A stretch of DNA of 33,970 nucleotides from Ignavibacteriales bacterium (GCA_016234355.1 JACRFC010000036.1:1-33970), one strand, 5' to 3'. Shown: positions 6,589 through 16,167, counted from the stretch's first letter. Program-made: numbers and translations. Notes: a model not told the origin generated them from the letters alone.

Positions 6589-9495
6589 ATGATTAAATCT
6601 CGCATACAAATATCCATTCTCATTTTAATTTTGCTTTCGCAAATTTCTTTTACACAGCAGCAAAAAGTTGATATAGGAATTTATAAGTACACAGCTCTTC
6701 TTCATATGAAAGCCGGACGTTACGGCGAAGCTATAGATCAATTGAACAAATACATCACCGCTCTGCCGCAAGAATCCGAAGGTTATAACTTGCGTGCAAC
6801 GTGTTTTGAGAAGCGCCAGCAATACGAATACGGCAGATTAGATTACAGGCGCGCAATTGCAATTGAAACGAGAGATGAAACAAAGAGAGCGGAATATGAA
6901 AAGAATCTTCAGCGGCTTCTCGATATTTGGTACCCGATACTAAACAAAAAAATTGAAGGACATTTGCGCGAGATCGCACGAGATCCAAACCAACCGTTTA
7001 ATTATCTCGAGATCGGAAAAACATATAAGCTGATGGAGACCTGGGATAAATCTGAGCAGTGGTATGATGAATACTTAAAACGCGATGATAATGCTTCGCC
7101 GGATGAAATACTCCGTTACACGGAAGTTCTTGCAAAAACCGGAAGCATTGTTAAGGGCGAAAGAATTCTTAAAAAATTTACCGACCGTTATCCAGGCGAT
7201 TGGCGTTTATGGAGCCGTTACGGTTACTTTACAATGTGGCTTGGTAAATATCAAATTGCAATAAAAGCATTCGAGACTGCGCTCGGTTTTAAACCGTTCT
7301 TCAAAGAAGCGCAGGACGGGCTCGATATGGCAACAAACAAAGCATACGTAACTCAAGAAGCTCCGCGTGCATTCGAGAAAGAATATCCGATTGACCGTTA
7401 CTATCGTGTTCTAAAAAGAAATCCGAAAGACCTCGAGACAAGATTCAAATTGGTTGATGAACTAATCCAAACAAATCGTCTTGAAGAAGCTTATAAGCAA
7501 TTACTATTTATCGGTGTAACAAAACCCGATGACTCACGCTATAAAGAGAAATGGACTTACGTTACCGACACACGTACAAAAACTTACAGAGAAAAATTAG
7601 ATAACGCTAAGGTTCGGCTTGCATCGAACCCGACAGATATAGATGCTATAAAAATGGCAGCAGAGTATTACGATTACTTAGCCGAGTACGATAGCGCAAT
7701 GGTAATGCTTGATAAATATTTCGAACAGAATCCGGATGAAAAAGATGCATCACTTCGTTTCAGATGGGCACGAATCTCTGCATGGAGCCGTGAGTTTGAT
7801 AAAGCAATTAAGATTACAGATAACCTGCTGCAAGATTATCCAAATAATTTAGATTACCAGCTTTTCCGCGCTCAAGTTTCTGTCTGGATAAACTATGATA
7901 TAGAACTAGCAAAACAATATTTAGAAAATGTTTTGAAAGCGCGTCCGGAAGATGTTCAGGCACTTGTTTCAATGGGTTCTATTAAATTGATCGAACGAGA
8001 TTTTGAAGCAGCTCTATCTTTAGCAAATAAAGCAAAAGAGATAGACGCAATAAATGAAGATGTTATAACATTGCTATCAAACATAGACTGGCACAAAATG
8101 CGAGCCGAAGAGGAAAAACTTTACGCCATTCTGGAATTGGGAAGACAAAGCGTTATTAAAAATGATTGTAAAAGTGCTCTTCCCTTTTACGAAGACTACT
8201 TATCGAAAACCGAAACGAATAATTTGATTCTGAAAGAATATGGCGACGTTCTTTTCTGTGCAAAAAATTATTCCAAAGCGCTTGATGCTTATAATAAAGT
8301 ACTCTCTGCCGGACCGAATTACAATGCTCGGTTGCAGCGAGCAAAACTATATTATGCAATGGACGATACCGCTAACGTTATTCATGAGTTTAAGGATTTA
8401 GTAAAACAAGATTCATCCAACTATGATGCAAATTTATCTTTAGGCGACTCTTATGCAAAGTTCGGCGATCCGGACTCCGCTCGGATGGTTTATAATAATC
8501 TGCTCGACTGGAAAGATATAGATTCTACACGGATATTAATAATCAAACAAAGAAAAAGCTGGCTGCCGGTTACAGACTTAGTTTCAATCTTTGAATCGTT
8601 CCCGAGCAATATTGGATTTGCACCATCAGGCTTATTTTATACTGATAATTTAAGTTTTAAAATTTTACAATATGGTGGAAGATTAGAACTTGGTGTAACA
8701 AGTTTTCTTTCTTTAGGCGTTACATACATGAAAACCTTGTTAAAGGCAGACCCGGCTGGACTAAACCAAAATATTGTAAGTTCAATATTTTTTTCGGGCG
8801 ATAAACGATTAACAACTTTAAAATGGCATGTCTTAATAAGATTATCTAAGAATTTGACTTTTGGTTATGGTTCTGGCTCGTCTAATTCTCAGGGATTGTT
8901 TGTGCGCGATGAGCAAGATGCATATGCCCGATACGAAAAAAAAGACACTCTTTCCGTAAACCTTTTTTATCAAAAATCCGACGCATCATTAATTCTATAC
9001 TCACCTTACCTACTTGACATTAGGTATTACGCACAGCTTTACAAACTAGAGGGTTATTACATTCATCGCGACGGATTAAAATTTAGCGGCCGATTCCAAT
9101 ACATTTCTGTGGAAGACAATAACGAGGGAAATGATTTTATGATTCGTATTGGCAAATATTTTTACAGGAATATGGCAGTTGGTTATGAATATGCATATAC
9201 GAATTATAAATTCAAATCATCATATTACTACTCTCCTAAAAATTATGAATCGCACAGTCTTTGGATAGACCAGTATCTTGAAAAAAGCGAGTCCATTCAA
9301 GTTTTAATTGGCGGTAAAATTGGTCAAGTACCAAAAAATAGCTTCTTAACTTTAGAAGGACATCTTGAACTGTTCTATAATGTATCAAAGAAATTTAGTG
9401 TTACCGGTAAAATGAGTTTTGGAAGCACTTCACGCGATGAATCCAGCTACCGTTATTTTTCGGGTCAACTTTCTGCTTATTGGAGTATATTCTAA
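6589..9495 (+). CDS. TPR-repeat outer-membrane beta-barrel protein
   Basis: A 968-residue exported protein with a signal peptide (MIKSRIQISILILILLSQ...). Residues of about 28-640 consist of tandem TPR-type helical pairs (AGRYGEAIDQLNKYITALP, GKYQIAIKAFETALGF, REFDKAIKITDNLLQDYP, KNYSKALDAYNKVLSAGP). From about 680 the sequence switches to alternating strands rich in aromatic residues, and the protein ends in phenylalanine (QLSAYWSIF), as outer-membrane barrels do. TPR scaffold plus C-terminal barrel is the architecture of polysaccharide exporters such as BcsC and PgaA, but I cannot show homology to them and no synthase gene is adjacent. It may also be a scaffold or secretion component. The M23 peptidase gene starts 52 bases downstream and is probably co-transcribed. 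Confidence 0.82.
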   Translation: MIKSRIQISILILILLSQISFTQQQKVDIGIYKYTALLHMKAGRYGEAIDQLNKYITALPQESEGYNLRATCFEKRQQYEYGRLDYRRAIAIETRDETKRAEYEKNLQRLLDIWYPILNKKIEGHLREIARDPNQPFNYLEIGKTYKLMETWDKSEQWYDEYLKRDDNASPDEILRYTEVLAKTGSIVKGERILKKFTDRYPGDWRLWSRYGYFTMWLGKYQIAIKAFETALGFKPFFKEAQDGLDMATNKAYVTQEAPRAFEKEYPIDRYYRVLKRNPKDLETRFKLVDELIQTNRLEEAYKQLLFIGVTKPDDSRYKEKWTYVTDTRTKTYREKLDNAKVRLASNPTDIDAIKMAAEYYDYLAEYDSAMVMLDKYFEQNPDEKDASLRFRWARISAWSREFDKAIKITDNLLQDYPNNLDYQLFRAQVSVWINYDIELAKQYLENVLKARPEDVQALVSMGSIKLIERDFEAALSLANKAKEIDAINEDVITLLSNIDWHKMRAEEEKLYAILELGRQSVIKNDCKSALPFYEDYLSKTETNNLILKEYGDVLFCAKNYSKALDAYNKVLSAGPNYNARLQRAKLYYAMDDTANVIHEFKDLVKQDSSNYDANLSLGDSYAKFGDPDSARMVYNNLLDWKDIDSTRILIIKQRKSWLPVTDLVSIFESFPSNIGFAPSGLFYTDNLSFKILQYGGRLELGVTSFLSLGVTYMKTLLKADPAGLNQNIVSSIFFSGDKRLTTLKWHVLIRLSKNLTFGYGSGSSNSQGLFVRDEQDAYARYEKKDTLSVNLFYQKSDASLILYSPYLLDIRYYAQLYKLEGYYIHRDGLKFSGRFQYISVEDNNEGNDFMIRIGKYFYRNMAVGYEYAYTNYKFKSSYYYSPKNYESHSLWIDQYLEKSESIQVLIGGKIGQVPKNSFLTLEGHLELFYNVSKKFSVTGKMSFGSTSRDESSYRYFSGQLSAYWSIF

Positions 9496-9547
9496 CCTTG
9501 CCCATTATCCAACTTTATTATTTTCTAAAAAAGTGGAAATTCTCTAA

Positions 9548-10366
9548 ATGAAAAAGAAATTATTTCTTTTAATGATCAGTTTAACAATTACACTTTGTGC
9601 TCAAGAAATAAAGTTTTTGGGTGAAGCAAAACAGGGCGGAATAATAATCGGTGAAGGCAAAGATGCAGTTAGCGCAAGTTTGAATAACACAAAACTTCAA
9701 ATTGATGAGAACGGAATTTTTCTTTTTGGATTTGATAGGGATGCTGTTGGGAAATATTTATTAAAAGTAAAATTCAAAAATAAAAAAGTTGAGACCTTTG
9801 AATACGATCTTGAAAAAAAACAATATGAAGAGCAAAAACTTAGATTGGCAAACAAGTACGTTACTCCTCCAAAGAAATTAAGAAATAGAATTCAGTTTGA
9901 AGCACAGTTAATTAAATCTGCCCGGGCAAAAGTTGGCAAAGTTAAAGATGCATTATTTATGGAAGGATTCGTTTATCCGGTTGACAGCGTTGATATACGA
10001 GCAACGTTTGGCCTTCAAAGAATATTAAACGGCAAATCAAGTAACGTTCATAACGGATTGGATTTCGGCGGAGTTGAAGGAGATTCTATCCGTGTAATTA
10101 CAAATGGCATTGTTCGCATAGCCGGAAAGGATTTTTTCTATAACGGAAATTTTGTTTTGTTAGATCACGGGCAGGGTTTAACAAGCGTTTATCTTCACAT
10201 GAGTAAAATTTTTGCAAAGGAAAATCAGAAAGTAAAAAAAGGAGAAGTGATTGGTCTTGTTGGTTCTACCGGACGTGCAACCGGTCCGCATTTACATCTT
10301 GGTGTTCAATGGTATAAAAAGCGAATTGATCCAATGAGTTTGTTAGTTCTCACTTTTAACAAATAA
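9548..10366 (+). CDS. M23-family (LytM) metallopeptidase, exported
   Basis: A 272-residue protein with a signal peptide (MKKKLFLLMISLTITLC). The C-terminal half is a peptidase M23 domain with all zinc ligands: H168 and D172 in HNGLDFGG, and H250 in GPHLHLG, plus the conserved LDHGQGLTSVYLHMS strand. The family cuts peptide cross-links in peptidoglycan. The N-terminal 130 residues form a separate beta-rich domain (KFLGEAKQGG...) ending in a charged helical linker, a common prefix for M23 enzymes in this clade. Because all ligands are present, an active enzyme is more likely than a LytM regulator. It lies directly behind the TPR barrel gene, so a joint role in envelope assembly is possible. Confidence 0.9.
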   Translation: MKKKLFLLMISLTITLCAQEIKFLGEAKQGGIIIGEGKDAVSASLNNTKLQIDENGIFLFGFDRDAVGKYLLKVKFKNKKVETFEYDLEKKQYEEQKLRLANKYVTPPKKLRNRIQFEAQLIKSARAKVGKVKDALFMEGFVYPVDSVDIRATFGLQRILNGKSSNVHNGLDFGGVEGDSIRVITNGIVRIAGKDFFYNGNFVLLDHGQGLTSVYLHMSKIFAKENQKVKKGEVIGLVGSTGRATGPHLHLGVQWYKKRIDPMSLLVLTFNK

Positions 10367-10510
10367 GTCTAAAGTTTGATTATGCTATAACATTCTTTCC
10401 GATTATTATCTAACGTCTTACTACAGAAAAGATTAGCAGAGCTGCTTTCGAATCTTTGCTTTTTTTACTTTATATCAACGTTAAGATATTATAGTTCAGT
10501 TTTAAATTTC

Positions 10511-12817
10511 TTGACAGCTCATCTTTATTTGATTAACTTAATTTTAATAGAGAACAGGTCGAAAACTATTTTTGTCAACAAAAAAATATTTTTTCTGCTT
10601 TTCATTGTTTTAATATCATTCACTGAAAAAGTACACTCGCAGTCCCCGCTTGACAGCCTGGAAATTTATAATCCTTATTCGCAAGTGGATGCAATAAGAC
10701 GAATTATAAATAACCGGCTTTCAATTTTAAGTGGAGAGAATAAGACTTTAATAAATAAATACGCTTTACAAATTGAGAATGCACAAAAATCAAATTCAAT
10801 AAACGAAGAAACAACCGCATTAATAAAATCAGGCGATATATTTTTCAAATCTGCTTTATATAATATTGCATTGAATTATTACATGAGCGCTCTCGAAAAA
10901 TTTGAATTGGCAAATGATCCTGCCAATGCCGCGTTTGTTGAAATAAAAATTGGAAGGGCGTATTATTTTTATGATCTTGTCAAGTTGGCAAAGGAGTATA
11001 TAACGAAAGCATATCAAACGCTTATAAGGACTAATGATAATGAATTAATTGCTTATGCTAATTTTGCTATGGGAACTGTTGAAGACAATTCTGAAAAAAG
11101 CAGACAATACTTTAATAAAGCATTAGATATTCAAAAAAGAATAATTAGAATAAAACCTAATGATTATAATACAAAAGAAAATCTATCAGCATATTTAAAC
11201 GCTAACGGGCAAATTACACAAGCATTAAAAATTGCTGAGGAAATTAACAACAAGTGGATGATTGTACTTTTCTTAAATAATATTGGTTATGCAAAAGCTT
11301 TTGAAGGTAAATATGTTGAAGCAATTAATATTTTTAACCGATCATTAAAAATTAGTAAAGCTGCAAAATTAAAGGGGCTTCTTAAAAACACGTATGTAGA
11401 CCTATCAGTTACTTATAGGTTGATGGGCGACTGGCAAAAATCAGCTAAGTACAGAGAAATAGCAGCATTTATAGTTGAGAGCCTTTATGTAGAAGAATTC
11501 AGCATTCAAACTTCTGAAATGAGAGTGAAATACGACACGAAGAAAAAAGAACTGGAAAATGAGTTGCTGAAAAAAGAACAAATTATTATGAAGGAGAAGA
11601 TTGCCGATGAAAAATTGCTCAACTATTTTTTGATCTTTACCATAGCGGGAATATCCCTGACTACATTTTTAATTTTCTTTAGCAGAAAGAAAATAAAAAC
11701 TGCAAATAAATTGCTTGATAAACAAAAAAAAGAAATAAACGAACAAAAGAAAACTTTAGAATCTTTAAATACATCTCTGGAAAAAAGTGAAGAAAAACTG
11801 AATATTGCACAAGCTACAGCACATCTTGCAAACTGGGAATGGGATTTAACTAACGGCGAAGTATCTTTCTCAAAAGAGCTTCCCCATATCTATGGTGTTG
11901 ACGAAGAAAAAATAAAATCAAACTTCAGAGAAATAATTAGTGAAATAATACACCCGGAAGACAGAGAGCAATTCAAACGATATTTCTATGAAGATTTTAA
12001 TGAAATGAAAGATGTAGAAAGTGAATACAGAATTATCAATGATAATAAAGAAAAATGGATTAGTGCTAAAAGAATTGCTATAAGAGATGAAAATAGAAAT
12101 GTAACCAGAGTATTTGGTACAGTACAGGATATTACAGAGAGCAAAAAATCAGAAGAAGCAAGAATACAACTGGCATCACAACAATCTTTTACTAAACAAC
12201 TACTAAAATCGCAGGAAGAAGAAAGGAAAAGAATGGCCGGGGATTTACACGACAGCCTTGGACAGGATGTTCTTCTAATCAAAAACATGGCTCAGCTTGC
12301 TTTACATGGAGAAAACCTAGATCCTTTTACAATCGAGAAATTGAACCAAATCAACGACTCTACCACGGATATTATAAATATGGTGAGGGAAATATCATTT
12401 GATCTGAGACCTGCTCATCTGGAAAGATTAGGTCTTACCGAAACTATTATTTCATTAATAAACAGAATATCCGGTACTACTCGAATAAATTTTTCACATA
12501 AAATTGATAATATTAATAATTTATTACCCGGCGATGCAGAAATTAATTTTTTCCGAATTATCCAGGAAATCATAAGCAATGTTGTAAAACATTCTGACTC
12601 AAAAAATGCTGAAATAAATATTTTTAAAATGGATAATAGTATTTTAGTTGAGATAAATGATGACGGGAAAGGTCTTAAATTAAAAACACAAATAGAAACT
12701 TCCGGTGGATTTGGACTGAAAAATATTCTAAACCGGGTTGAAATACTAAACGGAGAACTCATTGTTAATTCACATGATTCAGGTGGTACAAAATTAATTA
12801 TAAAAATTCCTGTGTAA
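10511..12817 (+). CDS. TPR-PAS sensor histidine kinase (NarL/DesK type)
   Basis: A 768-residue membrane kinase. Order of parts: signal sequence or first membrane segment (NKKIFFLLFIVLISF, about 24-38), extracytoplasmic TPR-like region (to about 350), coiled stretch, membrane helix (about 371-394), coiled coil (about 398-425), PAS domain (about 430-550, NWEWDLTNGEV ... RVFGTVQDITESKK), HisKA_3 dimerisation domain with the phospho-acceptor H580 in KRMAGDLHDSLGQDV, and a GHKL ATPase domain with the N box (EIISNVVKHS) and G boxes (DDGKG, GGFGLKNI). The signal sequence starts at an unusual place: no ATG is in frame near it and the only usual alternative start is TTG at 10511, so the start is uncertain. 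The response regulator gene begins 5 bases after the stop, making a classical pair. The signal sensed is unknown. Confidence 0.9.
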   Translation: MTAHLYLINLILIENRSKTIFVNKKIFFLLFIVLISFTEKVHSQSPLDSLEIYNPYSQVDAIRRIINNRLSILSGENKTLINKYALQIENAQKSNSINEETTALIKSGDIFFKSALYNIALNYYMSALEKFELANDPANAAFVEIKIGRAYYFYDLVKLAKEYITKAYQTLIRTNDNELIAYANFAMGTVEDNSEKSRQYFNKALDIQKRIIRIKPNDYNTKENLSAYLNANGQITQALKIAEEINNKWMIVLFLNNIGYAKAFEGKYVEAINIFNRSLKISKAAKLKGLLKNTYVDLSVTYRLMGDWQKSAKYREIAAFIVESLYVEEFSIQTSEMRVKYDTKKKELENELLKKEQIIMKEKIADEKLLNYFLIFTIAGISLTTFLIFFSRKKIKTANKLLDKQKKEINEQKKTLESLNTSLEKSEEKLNIAQATAHLANWEWDLTNGEVSFSKELPHIYGVDEEKIKSNFREIISEIIHPEDREQFKRYFYEDFNEMKDVESEYRIINDNKEKWISAKRIAIRDENRNVTRVFGTVQDITESKKSEEARIQLASQQSFTKQLLKSQEEERKRMAGDLHDSLGQDVLLIKNMAQLALHGENLDPFTIEKLNQINDSTTDIINMVREISFDLRPAHLERLGLTETIISLINRISGTTRINFSHKIDNINNLLPGDAEINFFRIIQEIISNVVKHSDSKNAEINIFKMDNSILVEINDDGKGLKLKTQIETSGGFGLKNILNRVEILNGELIVNSHDSGGTKLIIKIPV

Positions 12818-12822
12818 ACTAA

Positions 12823-13467
12823 ATGAATGATAAATTGAAAATATTAATTGCAGACGATCATCCTCTGTTGAGACAGGGTCTGCTTTATATTATAAATAAA
12901 AATGAAAACTTTAATATAGTTGCGGAAGCTTCAGACGGTCAGGATGCTTTGAATTTAATCAGAGAGAAAAAACCTGATATAACAATACTAGATGTACAAA
13001 TGCCAAAACTAGATGGTTTTGAAGTTGCTAAAATTATTATTAAAGAAAGGTTAGCCACTAAAATCATTTTTCTTACAATGTTTAAGGATGTAGAATTAAT
13101 TAAAAAAGTATTCGATCTTGGAATTAAAGGTTTCGTTCTGAAAGAAAATGCAGTTAATGATATAGTAAATTGTATTGAAAGTGTTTCAGAGGATAAATTC
13201 TTTATTAGCCCGCAAGCTTCCGATATACTTCTTAAGCAAAAAGAGCAAAAGAAAAAACCTGAAGATGATTTACTTACTCCTTCGGAGAAAAAAATAATAA
13301 ACCTTATTGCACAGGATAAAAGCAGCAAAGAAATTGCGGAAGAATTATTTATAAGTGTAAAGACCGTTGAAAATCATAGAAGTAATATCTGCAAAAAACT
13401 TGGAATAACCGGAAATTCTGCGTTACTCATTTATGCACTTAAAAATAAAATTTCAGAAAAAAGTTAG
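12823..13467 (+). CDS. NarL/FixJ-family response regulator
   Basis: A 214-residue regulator. The receiver domain (about 5-120) has the acidic pair D11-D12 (IADDHPLLRQG), the phospho-acceptor D57 (TILDVQMPKLDG), T85 and K107 (GFVLKEN). The C-terminal LuxR-type helix-turn-helix is clear: LTPSEKKIINLIAQDKSSKE, then EELFISVKTVENHRSNICKK. All residues needed for phosphotransfer are present, so it should be a working transcription factor controlled by the kinase gene directly upstream (5-base gap). Its targets are unknown; the two small secreted proteins starting 195 bases downstream are candidates by position only. Confidence 0.93.
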   Translation: MNDKLKILIADDHPLLRQGLLYIINKNENFNIVAEASDGQDALNLIREKKPDITILDVQMPKLDGFEVAKIIIKERLATKIIFLTMFKDVELIKKVFDLGIKGFVLKENAVNDIVNCIESVSEDKFFISPQASDILLKQKEQKKKPEDDLLTPSEKKIINLIAQDKSSKEIAEELFISVKTVENHRSNICKKLGITGNSALLIYALKNKISEKS

Positions 13468-13661
13468 ATTTAAACTCTCCTAGTGGCTAGCCCCTAAAGC
13501 TATTAAAAAATGAAGTCCCGTCCCTATTCCATTCACCTCCAAATCAAAGTAATTTATTTCAGAGATTATTAGCATTAATTCTCGGTTCCAGACTAAAACA
13601 AATTATTAGTTAGTCCGGTATTAAAAACTTTAATTATAATAATAAAACAATCGAAGGCTCC

Positions 13662-14021
13662 ATGAAAAAGCAATTCTTATTTCTTTTTGCAGTTTTAATG
13701 GCATGTGTTTCCATGAACACATTTGCTCAATCAGTACAAGATTTTACAATAGTTAACAAAACAGGGGTTGTTATTGATCAGCTTCATGTTTCTGCAGTAA
13801 ATGTCGAGCATTGGGGAGAAGATATTCTTGGTACGGAGGTTATGGAACTTGATCAAGAATGGGAAATAAAATTCCATCCTGAAGAGACGGAGTGTCTTTG
13901 GGATATTAAGATTACTGATGGTGATGGTAATGAAATTCAATGGGAAGACGTTGACCTATGCGTAACTTCCAAAATAGAGTTACACTGGGATGGAACAAAA
14001 GCTTGGATTACACTTGAATAA
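13662..14021 (+). CDS. Small secreted protein, first of two tandem paralogues
   Basis: A 119-residue protein with a signal peptide (cleavage likely after TFAQ). The mature part is one compact beta domain: DFTIVNKTGVVIDQLHVSAV, WGEDILGTEVM, CLWDIKITDGDGNEIQWEDV, DLCVTSKIELHWDG. The pattern N-x-TG, WG-x-x-(I/L)LG, C-x-WD, V/I-DLC is shared with the next gene, and the two conserved cysteines probably form a disulphide. I know this pattern from small periplasmic proteins in many bacteria but no function is established. The gene follows a two-component system and could be under its control. Codon use matches the backbone. Confidence 0.8.
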   Translation: MKKQFLFLFAVLMACVSMNTFAQSVQDFTIVNKTGVVIDQLHVSAVNVEHWGEDILGTEVMELDQEWEIKFHPEETECLWDIKITDGDGNEIQWEDVDLCVTSKIELHWDGTKAWITLE

Positions 14022-14075
14022 TAATTCATTGTCCTGCCGTTATGAATCCATTTTTATAATCAAGAAGAAGCTAAA

Positions 14076-14450
14076 TTGAAAAAACAATCCTCATTTCCCT
14101 TAGTTACTCTAATGTTCTGCTTTACCTGTAATTTATTTGCACAGGTAAACCAGGACTTTACGCTGGTTAATAAAACAGGTGTGGCTATTTCTAAATTCTT
14201 TGTTGCTCCTGTAACAGATTCTGAAAGCTGGGGACCAAATTTATTGGGAGATAGGATTCTAAAAAATGGTGAAACTTTAGAAATCTCTTTTAATAAAAGT
14301 AAGTTCCTGGATGACTGCGCCTGGGATATGAAAGTCAATGACAGAAAAGGGAATTCTTTGTCGTGGTATGATATTGACCTTTGTAAATACAATACAATTA
14401 CATTACACTGGGATGATAGTAAAGGTAACGGTTGGGCTGAATTTGAATAG
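14076..14450 (+). CDS. Small secreted protein, second tandem paralogue
   Basis: A 124-residue paralogue of the preceding protein, sharing QDFT(I/L)VNKTGV, WG..LLG, C.WD(I/M)K, W.D(V/I)DLC and (E/T)LHWD. The start is TTG at 14076 (L-K-K-Q-S-S as written), chosen because it gives a normal signal peptide ending in LFAQ and no ATG is in frame nearby. The two copies are diverged to roughly 40-45% identity by eye, so the duplication is not recent. A terminator follows at 14471-14498, and the two genes probably form one transcript. Function is unknown. Confidence 0.78.
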   Translation: MKKQSSFPLVTLMFCFTCNLFAQVNQDFTLVNKTGVAISKFFVAPVTDSESWGPNLLGDRILKNGETLEISFNKSKFLDDCAWDMKVNDRKGNSLSWYDIDLCKYNTITLHWDDSKGNGWAEFE

Positions 14451-14470
14451 CTCTCCGGTTGAAATATTAA

Positions 14471-14498
14471 AGGGCTTGGAAAACAGGCTCTTTTTTTT
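14471..14498 (+). terminator. Rho-independent terminator
   Basis: An 8-base stem (AGGGCTTG with CAGGCTCT, including two G-U pairs) around a GAAAA loop, followed directly by eight T. It ends the transcript carrying the two small secreted paralogues. Confidence 0.8.
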
Positions 14499-14572
14499 AT
14501 TGAATTTTTGAATTGAATTTAAAAGTATTTATAAGAAGTTAAATAGTGATTAATTAATCAAGGAGTTTTAAT

Positions 14573-14974
14573 ATGAAAAAATTTAGCGTCTATTTATTCC
14601 TGATATTTTCATTTGTTTTTCTATTAGCGGCTTGCTCAAAATCGAGTGAAGAAAAACCTGCAAATAATTCAAACAATAGTTCCGGCAGCACTGGATCAGT
14701 TAAGGAAAAACTAACTGCAAATAAATGGAATATGATGATGAATGGACAATCGTATGGAACAATTAATTTTAATTCTGACGGCACATGCCTTAAAACAGCA
14801 GAAGGCGGAGCTATGGAAACAAACGGAATATGGAAACTTGATGGTGCTAATTTAACATTAAACTTTCCGAGTGAAGGTGAACCTTTCTCCGGTTCATTAA
14901 GTGTCAGCGGTGAAAACTTAATCGCTAAATTTATGGATGGTGCTATTACTTATACTTACACCCCGGCGAAATAA
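14573..14974 (+). CDS. Lipoprotein with a lipocalin-like small beta domain
   Basis: A 133-residue lipoprotein: signal MKKFSVYLFLIFSFVF, lipobox LLAAC with C21, then a Ser/Asn/Gly linker. The remaining 85 residues read as a half-barrel of the lipocalin-like type found in many Bacteroidota lipoproteins: LTANKWNMMMNGQSYGTINF, DGTCLKT, GIWKLDGANLTLNF, LSVSGENLIAKF. The T-x-x-KW, then G-x-W-x-(L/I)-DG.. rhythm supports this assignment, but ligand and function are unknown. AAGGAG at 14560-14565 gives a confident start. The next gene starts about 30 bases after its stop and may be co-transcribed. Confidence 0.82.
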   Translation: MKKFSVYLFLIFSFVFLLAACSKSSEEKPANNSNNSSGSTGSVKEKLTANKWNMMMNGQSYGTINFNSDGTCLKTAEGGAMETNGIWKLDGANLTLNFPSEGEPFSGSLSVSGENLIAKFMDGAITYTYTPAK

Positions 14975-15005
14975 TTTATCTCTATAGGATTTAGTTGAAA
15001 GGTTT

Positions 15006-16067
15006 ATGAAAAACTCAGTCTGGAAAATTTTTATTTTTTTTATTTTCTCATTCAATCTTCTCGCTCAGAACAACAAAAATGTAACCGGATTTTATTCAGG
15101 GAACATTAACAAAAATCTGGCAATAACTTTAACGTTGAAACAATCGGGCAATGAAGTAAAGGGATATTATCACTACAATAAAAATAAAATTAATATCCGT
15201 TTACACGGCAAGATATATGATTCTGGAAATATTGAACTTGAAGAGTATGGATTTTTTGAAATAACAGGTTACTGGCACGTAAAATTAAATGGAGATCAAT
15301 TTGCGGGCACCTGGATTTCTGGTGACAAAAAACGGAACCTCCCTTTTTCATGCACCAAAATTCTAATGACCAGTTCTCCCGGCGAACCAATGAGCAGCAA
15401 TATAGCCTTTGGTGAAAAAGAAGTCGCAGTTCTGAAAAATACAGCAACAGTTCCACGTAAGCTCGCTGAAAAACTATTTAATCAAATGATTGAAGAAGGC
15501 CAAATAGATCTTGAAAATGAATACACAAAAGATGTTGTAAAAAAAGGAAAGAAAAATCCTTCGGTTCTATTTATTGGTGAAAGTGTTGATTTGAACAATG
15601 ACCAAGAGCCTGAGTTGGTTGTTTTTCCATCCAGGCTTGAAGGTGCGTGTACTTCACAAAATTGTCCTTTCTGGATATTTAAAAAGAACCGGGATAATTA
15701 TCAGCAGATATTATATGGCAATGCAGGAATTTTTGGACATAGAATATTAGATGTAAAAGGCAATAATTCTTACGATGTCGCACTGATTGAACATTCATCG
15801 ACAGTTGAACATGAGTATAATGTTTACAGGTTCAACGGAAGCGAGTATAAACTATTTAAGTGCATCACTCAAACAGCACACGAAAGTAAAAAAGGTGGTT
15901 TGAATTACACATACAAAGAACATAACTGTAATAATAATGATGCAGATCCGAAAACCGAAAATATTTTTACCGGCTCTTTTAAAGATTTTGAAGTTGGAGA
16001 TTATATCCATAATGATACTATTACTATTGAAATGATAAAATCAGTTGAGATAATAAAAAAGAAATAA
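15006..16067 (+). CDS. Secreted two-domain protein of unknown function
   Basis: A 353-residue protein with a signal peptide (ending FNLLAQ). The N-terminal domain (about 22-118) is a beta-sandwich-like unit: NVTGFYSGNI, LTLKQSGNEVKGYYHYNK, IRLHGKIYDSGNIELEEYG, GTWISGDKKRNLPF. This resembles domains that describe a GYY-x-Y motif then a GTW strand in uncharacterised periplasmic proteins. The C-terminal part (about 155-353) has DLNNDQEPELVVFPS, a calcium-loop-like or FG-GAP-like stretch, and four cysteines. No catalytic motif is visible. It lies 31 bases after the lipoprotein gene, so the two may share a transcript. Confidence 0.75.
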   Translation: MKNSVWKIFIFFIFSFNLLAQNNKNVTGFYSGNINKNLAITLTLKQSGNEVKGYYHYNKNKINIRLHGKIYDSGNIELEEYGFFEITGYWHVKLNGDQFAGTWISGDKKRNLPFSCTKILMTSSPGEPMSSNIAFGEKEVAVLKNTATVPRKLAEKLFNQMIEEGQIDLENEYTKDVVKKGKKNPSVLFIGESVDLNNDQEPELVVFPSRLEGACTSQNCPFWIFKKNRDNYQQILYGNAGIFGHRILDVKGNNSYDVALIEHSSTVEHEYNVYRFNGSEYKLFKCITQTAHESKKGGLNYTYKEHNCNNNDADPKTENIFTGSFKDFEVGDYIHNDTITIEMIKSVEIIKKK

Positions 16068-16167
16068 TTTATGAACTTCATTGAGATCGCTATCGTTTTT
16101 ATGAAATATAAATTACACAATAACACAAAATCATTATTATGCTAGAAATATAGCAAGGAGACTAAAG

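Noticed and set aside
11986-12762. Antisense ORFs of 100-115 codons opposite the histidine kinase
   Set aside because: Low-complexity, Ser/Ile/Leu-rich translations of the opposite strand of a conserved coding region; no family features.
12939-13328. 129-codon antisense ORF opposite the response regulator
   Set aside because: A shadow of a well-conserved gene with no ribosome site and a biased, unnatural composition.
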